Below the pieces are notes generated by a model. It worked only from the letters and a program-made list of their open reading frames with translations, was not told where the DNA came from and did no database searches. DNA of 30,187 nucleotides, from assembly GCA_903861055.1 (NCBI GenBank), contig CAIOSU010000474.1, forward strand, positions 1 through 30,187, written 5' to 3'. The translations under genes were made by a program, and so were the position numbers. Shown here in pieces: positions 24,097 through 30,187 of the stretch; the stretch's first letter is position 1, and each line of letters opens with the position of its first letter. The DNA is from an uncultured bacterium (GTDB taxonomy: Bacteria; Bacteroidota; Bacteroidia; Chitinophagales; CAIOSU01).

Positions 24097-24684
24097 TTGA
24101 ACCAAACGGGGGGCCATATTAACGATGCACAGCAAGCCGATGAGGCCTTGCTGGAGGCGTACCGAAAACTGGGCGAGCCTGAATATTTGGCCGAGCTATA
24201 CCGTAGGCACCTGCATTTGGCACTAGGTGTTTGCATGAAATATTTAAAAGATGCTGCCGCTGCCCAAGATGCTGTGGCCGATGTGTTTGAAAAGTTGGCT
24301 AAAGATTTGCGGGATAAGGAAGTGGAGCAGTTTAAACCGTGGCTATACACCGTAACCAAAAACCACTGCTTGCAACTGCTACGCAAGGAGCAAGTACAGG
24401 TGGGCCGCACCAAAGAGTATACGCAATTTTTGGAGTCGGTTATGGAAACGGAGGTAGAACCGCATCTTCATAAGGAGGACGAAAAAGAATTATTATTACA
24501 AAGGCTTGAAACAAGCATAGAGGCGCTCAACCCCGACCAACGACAGTGCATTGTGCTGTTTTATATTGAGGGTAAGAGCTACAAGGAGATTGTGGACCAA
24601 ATGGGCCTAACTGATATGCAGGTGAAAAGCCACATACAAAACGGTAAACGCAACCTAAAGAATTTGATTGAAAAACGACCATGA
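24097..24684 (+). CDS. ECF-family RNA polymerase sigma factor with TTG start
   Basis: A 195-residue sigma factor: region 2 at about 25-90 (LAELYRRHLHLALGVCMKYLKDAAAAQDAVADVFEKLAKDL, FKPWLYTVTKNHCLQLLRKE) and region 4 at about 135-190 (LNPDQRQCIVLFYIEGKSYKEIVDQMG, DMQVKSHIQNGKRNLKNLI). The first in-frame ATG is about 48 codons in, inside region 2, and an in-frame TGA lies 24 bp upstream of the TTG at 24097, so TTG (giving NQTGGHINDAQQADEALLEAY) is the only sensible start. This non-ATG start may lower expression. Its stop overlaps the next ATG by four bases (ATGA), coupling it to the anti-sigma/TonB_C protein. It probably directs RNA polymerase to envelope-stress promoters; targets are unknown. 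Confidence 0.9.
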   Translation: MNQTGGHINDAQQADEALLEAYRKLGEPEYLAELYRRHLHLALGVCMKYLKDAAAAQDAVADVFEKLAKDLRDKEVEQFKPWLYTVTKNHCLQLLRKEQVQVGRTKEYTQFLESVMETEVEPHLHKEDEKELLLQRLETSIEALNPDQRQCIVLFYIEGKSYKEIVDQMGLTDMQVKSHIQNGKRNLKNLIEKRP

Positions 24685-26033
24685 ACGACCTGAGGGAACG
24701 ATATGATTTTTTGTTTGACGGCAGTGGCGACCTGACCCAGGAAACCTTGTTGCTATACGTGTTTGGCCCGCTCGAAAATGAAGCTCGCCAAGCCATAGAG
24801 CAGCATTTGGAAGACTGTGAGATGTGCCGCGATGCGGCCGAAGGCATAGCTTTGCTCGGCACCAAAGAGCATGCAGTAAGCGCACTGGCCATGACCGACG
24901 CTAAGCTGATGGAACGCTTGGAAGTACTGAAACAGAAAGTTACCCGCGATGGTAGAGAGGCGTTAATGAATCAAAAGACCAATAATGAACCTGTTAAACT
25001 AAAAGCAGAGAAACCGCAACGCCGCATTGGTTGGTATCGCTATGCCGCTGCGGCGAGTTTGCTATTGGTAGTTGGTTCAGCTTTTTGGTTCTTCAATCAA
25101 ACCATGCAAAACCAAGCGGAAGGCATTGCCATGGGCAAAGAGGATAGTTTGGGCTTGTTTAAGAAATCGAAGGATGCAGAAACTGGCATTACTAGCATTG
25201 ATGCCGAAAGCGCACCAATGGAAGAGACAAGCGTTGTTTTGGACAACGCAGGCACTATAACTTCAACTGTTAGTGGAACAAGCGCTCCTAATACTTATGA
25301 GCGGACTCCAGGCAGTAGTACAGACAAAGAGCTTAACGGAGCTTCAAATGGTTCTGGTGCAGGATCTTATAAAGTAACCGTTGCAGATGCTAATGGAAAT
25401 GCGAAATCGAAAAAGGAAGAAGGTAATTTTGTAGCCCAAAAGCCTAGCGCTCCAGCTCCTGCCGAAAGCGAGCCAATACCTGCTGCAGACGAAGAAATTC
25501 AATTGGAAAGGCCTAACGATTTGGTGGTATTGGAAGAGGTATCGGCAGATAAGGATGGGTTTAGAAATATGGATGATAAGTTTAAAACAGTACAAGATGA
25601 TACGGTTTCATTGGTTAATGTTAACAATAGCAGTGTTTCTGCAGGTAGAACTGCACCAGTACCAGTTACGGTAAATAAAGGTTCCAGCAATGATAATTTT
25701 AGTGTTTCCAACGCCGCGAACCTATCCCTTACCGATGCTTCGGTAGCGCAAGCCCAATACCCGGGCGGTATGGATGAAGTGCAAAAGTATTTTGATAAAG
25801 TGGTTTACCCGCTTGGTACCCCGAAGGGTTACAAAGGGGTAATTACTTTTGAGGTGAAGTTTGATAAAAAGGGAAAAATTGTAAAATCGTCCATAGTACA
25901 GGGTGTTGGTGAACCGTTGGATACCCTATTGTATATGCACCTTAACAAAATGCCCAATTGGGAGGCCCCGCAGCCTTATGGTGAGCCTTTTGAAAGCACT
26001 AGGTTGATTACGGTTGAGGTAACGGTGCGGTAG
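24681..26033 (+). CDS. Zinc-finger anti-sigma factor fused to periplasmic TonB_C domain
   Basis: Translationally coupled to the sigma gene by an ATGA overlap. N-terminus, residues 1-100: an anti-sigma zinc-binding (ZAS/zf-HC2) motif His42-x3-Cys46-x2-Cys49 (QHLEDCEMC). One membrane helix at about 120-138 (RYAAAASLLLVVGSAFWFF). A long, low-complexity, Ser/Thr/Asn-rich linker follows in the periplasm, about 140-360. The C-terminal ~85 residues (YPGGMDEVQKYFDKVVYPLG, GVITFEVKFDKKGKIVKSSI, LNKMPNWEAPQPYGEPFEST, VEVTV) match the TonB C-terminal domain. The cytoplasmic part should hold the sigma factor; the outside domain could read or transmit an envelope signal or contact outer-membrane receptors. 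There is no ExbB/ExbD nearby, so energy coupling is unproven. It resembles zf-HC2/TonB_C proteins seen in other Bacteroidota. Confidence 0.85.
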   Translation: MNDLRERYDFLFDGSGDLTQETLLLYVFGPLENEARQAIEQHLEDCEMCRDAAEGIALLGTKEHAVSALAMTDAKLMERLEVLKQKVTRDGREALMNQKTNNEPVKLKAEKPQRRIGWYRYAAAASLLLVVGSAFWFFNQTMQNQAEGIAMGKEDSLGLFKKSKDAETGITSIDAESAPMEETSVVLDNAGTITSTVSGTSAPNTYERTPGSSTDKELNGASNGSGAGSYKVTVADANGNAKSKKEEGNFVAQKPSAPAPAESEPIPAADEEIQLERPNDLVVLEEVSADKDGFRNMDDKFKTVQDDTVSLVNVNNSSVSAGRTAPVPVTVNKGSSNDNFSVSNAANLSLTDASVAQAQYPGGMDEVQKYFDKVVYPLGTPKGYKGVITFEVKFDKKGKIVKSSIVQGVGEPLDTLLYMHLNKMPNWEAPQPYGEPFESTRLITVEVTVR

Positions 26034-26057
26034 ATTTGCTGTATAATTTTCAACTTA

Positions 26058-26072
26058 CCCTAAAAATTAGGG
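26058..26072. repeat. Short hairpin CCCTAA-AAA-TTAGGG after the anti-sigma gene
   Basis: This 6-bp perfect stem lies 25 bp after the stop codon but has no T-run, so it is a weak terminator at best. A second pair, AGGAAATG (26094-26101) and CATTTCCT (26124-26131), follows before the phosphatase start. Confidence 0.35.
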
Positions 26073-26174
26073 CAAAGCCGATAAAGAGGTGCTAGGAAAT
26101 GGTTGGTTTTATATTTCTTACCTCATTTCCTGTTTATTTTGGCATTTCTCCTTTCATATCTCATATTTGCAAGC

Positions 26175-26633
26175 ATGAGGTTTCTAATGGTTTGTTTAGG
26201 AAATATTTGTAGGTCGCCGCTGGCGCACGGTATTTTGGAAGCCAAAATAGCTGAGCAAGGGCTTGATTGGACTGTTGACTCTGCAGGCACTTCGGGCTGG
26301 CATGCGGGCGGACCGCCAGATGGTCGCTCGGTGCAGGTGGCCAAAAAATATGGTTTAGATATTAGTGGCCAGCATAGCCGCCAGTTTCGGCACTATGATT
26401 TTGAGGCTTTTGACGCGATATATGTTATGGACCGCAGCAACCTAGCCAACGTGTTGGCCCTTGCTATTAACGACGAAGAGCGCGCCAAGGTGTATATGAT
26501 ATTGAACGAGATATATCCTGGCCAAAACCGCGAAGTACCCGACCCCTACTACGACGACAACGGCTTTGAGGAAGTATATGCTATGCTGGATAAAGCATGT
26601 GATTCTGTCATTAGTCGATGGAAGGTTGGTTAA
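26175..26633 (+). CDS. Low-molecular-weight protein tyrosine phosphatase
   Basis: A 152-residue cytoplasmic phosphatase, a normal length. The active-site loop is CLGNICRS with nucleophile Cys7 and Arg13, followed by the family's SAGTSGWHAGGPPDGRS. The general acid is Asp123 in the VPDPYYDD loop; HYDFEAFDAIYVMDRSN is also typical. It dephosphorylates tyrosine residues, often on capsule kinases, or acts on arginine phosphate. The open frame extends to TTG 26103, which would add a hydrophobic stretch not found in the family; ATG 26175 aligns. No kinase gene is adjacent. It may be transcribed with the anti-sigma gene, 140 bp upstream, as no strong terminator intervenes. Confidence 0.93.
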   Translation: MRFLMVCLGNICRSPLAHGILEAKIAEQGLDWTVDSAGTSGWHAGGPPDGRSVQVAKKYGLDISGQHSRQFRHYDFEAFDAIYVMDRSNLANVLALAINDEERAKVYMILNEIYPGQNREVPDPYYDDNGFEEVYAMLDKACDSVISRWKVG

Positions 26634-26714
26634 TTGGTTAATGGGTTATTGGTTAACTGGTTGATTGAAAAATTTACTTGTCTAATAACCAATTAACAAA
26701 TCAACCAATAACTA
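26624..26714. repeat. AT-rich GGTTAATT-type repeat with inverted arms
   Basis: Degenerate copies of GGTTAATT run from 26624 to about 26665, followed by the opposite orientation (AATAACCAATTAACAAATCA...) to 26712. GTTATTGGTT (26645-26654) pairs perfectly with AACCAATAAC (26703-26712). A related unit occurs at 28770-28800. It could act as a bidirectional terminator between the convergent phosphatase and BP74-like genes. Confidence 0.6.
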
Positions 26715-27395
26715 CTTATTAATAACCACTTGCTCCATAAAGGTTTCCTGCCCTAGGCTGATGTGCAGCCAGTAAACACCCGCATCGTAAGGGCGAATGT
26801 TGAGCATTTTGCCTACAAAGTTTTCTTCGTAATATACCCGCTGGCCCAACATATTCATTAGCGTTATGCTGGCATTGCCAGCATAGTCATGGTCTATAAA
26901 CACTGAGTTTACCGCAGGTTTGGGATATATGCGGACCGTAATAGGTGCGCCAACTAAAGAAATTGCCGTTGGTTCTGAAACTTCACGCACGGGTTGTCCG
27001 CTCCAGGGGCAAAACTGCCCTATGTTGTTCAACCAATAGGCGGTATCGGCATCCAAATCGGTGTAAGGGCATCCATCGCAAACCTCGATGGCCATTTCAA
27101 CTAAACTCCATTCGTTGGGTACAAAGTGCCATTTAAAAGCATGGCTGGCATTGCGGTTATGCCCCCCATCTCCTGCATCAATGGGGCCATTGATAAAGTT
27201 GCGCTGCCCCATTGGGCGCGCTATGTTGGCTAGTATTGAGTCAATTACCGCTTGGTTGTTGGTGGCGGCTATAAAAGCGGTATCCTGCCAATTGCCGTGG
27301 CCACATTGGGTGGTAAATTGAAAGTAACGGGTTTGTTGGGCATGTGCCACAATACTAAACAGCAGCAAGAAGGAGCAGAGGTATTTGGTTTGCAT
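26712..27395 (-). CDS. Secreted BP74_N-domain protein with T9SS type A signal
   Basis: A 227-residue product with signal peptide MQTKYLCSFLLLFSIVAHAQ. Residues 21-140 match my memory of the BP74 N-terminal domain: FQFTTQ, DTAFIAATNNQAVIDSILAN, FINGPIDAGDGGHNRNASHAF, WSLVEMAIEVCDGCPYTDLD and a final FCPWSGQPVREV. BP74 was named for a Dictyostelium calmodulin-binding protein; the bacterial version has no known role. Residues ~155-227 form a T9SS sorting domain (IYPKPAVNSVFI, NMLGQRVYYEENF, DAGVYWLHISLGQ, VVINK), with KPAV replacing the usual NPA. It should be exported to the surface. It lies 62 bp downstream of the RDD gene on the same strand and may share a transcript. Domain assignment is by eye only. 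Confidence 0.78.
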   Translation of the reverse strand: MQTKYLCSFLLLFSIVAHAQQTRYFQFTTQCGHGNWQDTAFIAATNNQAVIDSILANIARPMGQRNFINGPIDAGDGGHNRNASHAFKWHFVPNEWSLVEMAIEVCDGCPYTDLDADTAYWLNNIGQFCPWSGQPVREVSEPTAISLVGAPITVRIYPKPAVNSVFIDHDYAGNASITLMNMLGQRVYYEENFVGKMLNIRPYDAGVYWLHISLGQETFMEQVVINK

Positions 27396-27457
27396 GATAA
27401 TCTGTTTTTAGGATAACGATACAAGTAGCGCTGCAGTTGCCTATGGCTGCAATAAAG

Positions 27458-28039
27458 CTATTGCTCGCTAACCATGGAGTTGTATATATGCACGTTTTCG
27501 CCCTCTTGCTCGGCTAAGCGGTCGAGCATCCAAGCAAGGTCTATTTTGCGCACTACATAAGTATCCGACCATTTATCGTGCCAGCCCCTGCTAGAATCGC
27601 CAAGGCACGAAAAAGCCTCAAATGGAACCAATCTAGAAAAACTGCGTCCCAATATCTGTCCTATAGTTGGCTTTTGTCCATACTCATCAACCACTACACA
27701 TTGGGTTGCCAGTTTGCCCGGTGTGGTTTGAAATACCGCTTCGAAGAAGAAGTAGTAGAAAACCAAAAAACCATATTGTAGCAGGGTGCCTAAGCCAGAG
27801 TCTAGAAATGCTTCGTCGCCCGTTGCAATCACAATGCCCGCCATAATGCCTATTGCCAATATGTAGAACACTATGAGGTCTAAAATATAATGTCCAAACC
27901 TCGCACCTGTGCTTACGGTTTTTACAGTTATACGGGTTCTATACGCTTCTGATCTTTGTTTGGGTATTTCGCCCGGTGCGCTTGCTGGTTGAAAGGCATT
28001 TCTTTCGCCGTCAATATATATCTCCGATAGTTTTTTCAT
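27458..28039 (-). CDS. RDD-family inner-membrane protein
   Basis: A 193-residue protein. The cytoplasmic N-terminus (~45 residues) is followed by the RDD domain: ARFGHYILDLIVFYILAIGIMAGIV (first helix with Arg and Asp), LLQYGFLVFYYFFFEAVF (second helix), TPGKLATQCVVVDEYGQKPT, ILGRSFSRLVPFEAFSCLG and the closing WHDKWSDTYVV with the second conserved Asp. RDD proteins are small membrane proteins of unclear role; a few have been linked to ion or proton transport. The ATG at 28039 is the only reasonable start. The terminator of the upstream unknown gene sits between it and that gene, so it has its own transcript, perhaps continuing into the BP74-like gene. Confidence 0.88.
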   Translation of the reverse strand: MKKLSEIYIDGERNAFQPASAPGEIPKQRSEAYRTRITVKTVSTGARFGHYILDLIVFYILAIGIMAGIVIATGDEAFLDSGLGTLLQYGFLVFYYFFFEAVFQTTPGKLATQCVVVDEYGQKPTIGQILGRSFSRLVPFEAFSCLGDSSRGWHDKWSDTYVVRKIDLAWMLDRLAEQEGENVHIYNSMVSEQ

Positions 28040-28084
28040 ATCCCTTTTTTGGTTATTAATGAGCTTCTAAATTAGCATCAATTT

Positions 28085-28127
28085 TTTTAAAAAGGTAAGA
28101 TAGTAAATTAAGCTTTTCTATCTTACC
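28085..28127 (-). terminator. Intrinsic terminator of the unknown 205-aa gene
   Basis: GGTAAGATAG (28118-28127 read on the coding strand) pairs perfectly over 10 bp with CTATCTTACC (28103-28094), followed by TTTTT. The stem is AT-rich but the T-run is clear. Confidence 0.85.
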
Positions 28128-28144
28128 ATAAGACCAGTTTATGC

Positions 28145-28762
28145 CTATACTGGCTCTTTCCAGCGCTGGGTATACCAAGCCTCAATATGGGTTTCATGCT
28201 TTTTAATGGAGTGTGTCACAGGTGGTTTGCTGTATATCACAGCCAAATGGTTGGGGATAATGGCATAATCAAACTCCCAAAGTTTACTGAGGTCTTTTTC
28301 GCTAAAGGCTTCCAGTGCTTCCATGTCCTGCAACTCATCGGTAAAGTACACACCCGTTTCATCAAATGCTTGGTGCATGGCAAGGGTAATCGATTTTATG
28401 AGCGGGTATGTTTCTTGGTAATACTCGCCATTGTAGAAATTCTGCAACTCCTCTGTCTCGAGGTAAAGGTTAAATGCCAGCCAATAATCATCGCTTTTTT
28501 GGGCTCCAGTAAGCAAGCAGATAAACACATACGGCGACACTTGCATGTCGTGCACGCGAGCGGCATAGTCGGGCGGTGCGGTAAAAGTTGAAAATACTGC
28601 GCCTACCTCATCGCGCTCCCACTTAAACGAAGCCATAGATTCGGCTATCGCTTCATTCCATAGCCCAATGGCTTTTAACGCGTGGGCAAACTTATCTAAT
28701 GCTGCTTGGCAGTTGGCCTCCGTTACTTTGGCGTAAGTCTGTATGTTGCTTATTTCTCCCAT
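28145..28762 (-). CDS. Uncharacterised cytoplasmic protein, 205 aa
   Basis: No family is recognised. The product has no signal peptide or membrane helix and is acidic and aromatic (MQVSPYVFICLLTGAQKSDDYWLAFNLYLE style centre, ELQNFYNGEYYQETYPLIKS, WEFDYAIIPNHLAVIYSKPP). It lies 38 bp downstream of oxyR on the same strand, so it may be co-transcribed and redox related. A TAAATTTG -7 match (28785-28792) within the gap also allows an independent transcript. The start ATG 28762 was preferred to a TTG at 28777 because the TTG lies within the expected -7/+1 span. It ends at a clear terminator. Confidence 0.72.
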   Translation of the reverse strand: MGEISNIQTYAKVTEANCQAALDKFAHALKAIGLWNEAIAESMASFKWERDEVGAVFSTFTAPPDYAARVHDMQVSPYVFICLLTGAQKSDDYWLAFNLYLETEELQNFYNGEYYQETYPLIKSITLAMHQAFDETGVYFTDELQDMEALEAFSEKDLSKLWEFDYAIIPNHLAVIYSKPPVTHSIKKHETHIEAWYTQRWKEPV

Positions 28763-28784
28763 TTCATTCCTAATCAACTAATAA

Positions 28785-28792
28785 CAAATTTA
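28785..28792 (-). promoter_or_regulatory. -7 element before the unknown gene
   Basis: The coding-strand TAAATTTG is an exact TAnnTTTG match in the gap between oxyR and the unknown gene, 22 bp from the ATG. The nearest TTG is at an off spacing (16 bp). It sits inside the AT-rich repeat-like text at 28770-28800, so chance matches are more likely here. Confidence 0.35.
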
Positions 28793-28800
28793 CCAATCAA

Positions 28801-29730
28801 CTAAATTGCAACTACCTCTTTCTTCCCTTCGTTTAACAACTCTTTTGGCACTGCTTTTTGTATGCTATGGGCCAATAGTTCCAGTAGTTTGCGCTTAACA
28901 AAGCTGCGGTGTGTAACCAAGGCTATTTCGCGCACTGGCTCTGGGTCGCGGAAATAGCGCACCTGGTCTAGTTTTTTCTTCGGCAAATCAAGCACCGCCA
29001 GTTCGGGTAATATGGTAAAGCCCCCATTAATGTCCACTAATCTTTTGAGGGTTTCTAGGCTGCCGCTTTCATATGCTAGTTGGCGCTGTTGGTTGGCTTT
29101 TAGATTGCAGAGCCTAAGTAACTGGTTGCGCAGGCAGTGCCCTTCTTGCAGAATCCAGGCATTAGCGGGCTCAAGGTCATCGGCTACCAAGTGCTTTTTA
29201 GCATACAGCTTACTTTGCGGCGATACGTAGGCAATCAATCGCTCATAAAATAGGTTAATGCTGGTTATGCTGTTGTCCTCAATAGGCACAGCCATTAGGC
29301 CACAATCAATCAGACCCCGTTTCAATTGGTCGGTTATTTGCTCGGTAGTAAGTTCCCATACCTGCAGTGTTACATCGGGGTACTTTTTCAAAAACTTGTT
29401 TACAAACAGCGGCAGCAAATAAGGAGCAAGGGTGGGTATAACACCTATGGATAAAGTACCCGCAACAATGTTCTTGCTTTCTCGGGCAATCTCAATCAGC
29501 CTATCGTGCTCGGCAATAATGTGTCGAGCCTGGTTTATGATGGCCACCCCTGCATCGGTTGGCAGTACGGGGTGTTTATCTCTATCGAAAAGGATGATAC
29601 CCAGTTGGTCTTCCAGCTTCTGAATCTGCATACTCAAGGTAGGCTGCGTTACGTGGCAATGGGCGGCAGCAGTGGCAAAATGGCGGTAAGTATCTACCGC
29701 AACAATGTATTCATATTGGGTGATGGTCAT
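28801..29730 (-). CDS. oxyR: OxyR-type LysR regulator of peroxide response
   Basis: The ATG at 29730 gives a 309-residue product; the open frame continues to a TTG at 29763 that adds 11 residues. Residues 1-60 are the LysR helix-turn-helix (ITQYEYIVAVDTYRHFATAA, VTQPTLSMQIQKLEDQLG). The effector domain follows (TLSIGVIPTLAPYLLPLFV, LIDCGLMAVP). The redox cysteines lie in EGHCLRNQLLRLC; with the chosen ATG they are Cys199 and Cys208, the same numbers as in E. coli OxyR, which supports the start. Hydrogen peroxide oxidises them to a disulphide and turns on peroxide-defence genes. The TTG extension would be unusual. The next gene downstream, of unknown function, may be co-regulated. An operator-like repeat overlaps the start. 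Confidence 0.93.
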   Translation of the reverse strand: MTITQYEYIVAVDTYRHFATAAAHCHVTQPTLSMQIQKLEDQLGIILFDRDKHPVLPTDAGVAIINQARHIIAEHDRLIEIARESKNIVAGTLSIGVIPTLAPYLLPLFVNKFLKKYPDVTLQVWELTTEQITDQLKRGLIDCGLMAVPIEDNSITSINLFYERLIAYVSPQSKLYAKKHLVADDLEPANAWILQEGHCLRNQLLRLCNLKANQQRQLAYESGSLETLKRLVDINGGFTILPELAVLDLPKKKLDQVRYFRDPEPVREIALVTHRSFVKRKLLELLAHSIQKAVPKELLNEGKKEVVAI

Positions 29731-29751
29731 AGCTATAATTGATAAAGCTAT
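29729..29751. promoter_or_regulatory. LysR-type inverted repeat overlapping the oxyR start
   Basis: ATAGCT (29729-29734), 11 bp, AGCTAT (29746-29751) is a perfect inverted repeat of the T-N11-A LysR type, similar in arm text to OxyR half-sites (ATAG/CTAT). It overlaps the oxyR ATG and could mediate autorepression. Confidence 0.5.
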
Positions 29752-30187
29752 AAACTTAATCAATTTAACTGATACTTAAAATTGAAGGGAACGAAAGCAA
29801 ATATTGCAGTTAAATTATTATCCTTTCTCCCTACCAATAATGGTAAACCCAAGCGTGTACATCAAGAAAAAATTAGACTTATCAAAACTGGGGCGCTGGC
29901 CAAAAGCTTTAGTGGATATACCCAAAAGTAGCTATAGTGAAATAAAGCGCTCATAAAATTTCATAGTACTTGGGGTTTATAAATACATGGTAAATTTCTT
30001 TTACTTTTTTACGTCGCGAAATACCTAATAACACTGAAAACTTACCCGTAGTAATGGGGAGGCAAGTGTAGATATGAGGTGGTAAATGAGAGAGGAGAAA
30101 AGGCGTTTTAACTACTTAAACCCATCTCTTTTAAAATGCTGCGCTCACTTATTCACTACAGTTCCCAAATTTTTGCACTTTTGTAAA
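29752..30187. other. AT-rich right end, mostly unexplained
   Basis: No recognisable gene is present. A short plus-strand frame of 38 codons lies at 29840-29956 (listed separately). The extreme right end, CAAATTTTTGCACTTTTGTAAA, is typical of leader text close to a downstream start, so another plus-strand gene may begin just outside the window. Confidence 0.35.
29840..29956 (+). CDS. Possible 38-residue ORF
   Basis: The ATG-started frame encodes a basic hydrophilic peptide (VNPSVYIKKKLDLSKLGRWP and ending SEIKRS). Codon use is not obviously random but no family is recognised, and there is no promoter match. It is in the divergent position to oxyR, where a small regulated peptide could sit. 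Chance occurrence is quite possible. Confidence 0.25.
   Translation: MVNPSVYIKKKLDLSKLGRWPKALVDIPKSSYSEIKRS

Overview
The window looks like ordinary chromosomal DNA of a free-living member of the Bacteroidota, probably a gliding or T9SS-bearing Chitinophagales/Sphingobacteriales-type organism. The reasons are: three proteins with type IX secretion C-terminal signals (two type A, one type B/CHU_C), a PorE-like TPR-propeller-OmpA protein, Bacteroidota-style TAnnTTTG -7 promoter elements, almost no Shine-Dalgarno sequences, and a one-piece histidine kinase/response regulator/AraC hybrid. There are no rRNA or tRNA genes, CRISPR arrays, phage genes or transposases. Several listed starts differ from the longest open frame because that frame began at TTG; an internal ATG was chosen from family alignment or promoter position.

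Layout. 1-434: 5' part of an ElaA-type acetyltransferase (-). 752-2368: ATP-dependent PEP carboxykinase (+). 2851-3441: orphan ECF sigma factor (+). 3577-4666: OmpL-like porin broken by a one-base frameshift (-). 4907-6752: nitronate monooxygenase (+) overlapping a convergent EamA transporter (-). 7048-7977: malate dehydrogenase (-), divergent from a secreted M43-like metalloprotease (8140-10023, +). 10218-12473: PorE-like OmpA protein (+). 12531-13472: three small uncharacterised ORFs (-), divergent from an S24/LexA-like repressor (13803-14813, +). 14972-16074: small membrane protein and a lipoprotein redoxin (-). 16388-18850: cytoplasmic hybrid sensor kinase (+). 19170-23528: repeat-rich T9SS type B surface protein (+). 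24097-26033: ECF sigma factor with a translationally coupled anti-sigma/TonB_C fusion (+). 26175-26633: low-molecular-weight tyrosine phosphatase (+). 26712-28039: BP74_N-domain T9SS protein and RDD membrane protein (-). 28145-29730: unknown protein and OxyR (-). 29731-30187: mostly non-coding.

Functional themes are central carbon metabolism (pckA, mdh), envelope and T9SS cargo or machinery, and regulation (two ECF sigmas, hybrid kinase, S24 repressor, OxyR).

The least explained region is 12.5-14.8 kb. An S24 autocleavable-type repressor faces a cluster of small unknown ORFs across a 330-nt gap that holds a perfect 17-bp palindrome. The first two small ORFs share one frame, separated only by a TAA and a stretch with three perfect inverted repeats. 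This resembles a repressor-controlled stress-response locus of unknown function, but the function is inference only. The second most interesting item is the anti-sigma factor fused to a periplasmic TonB_C domain.
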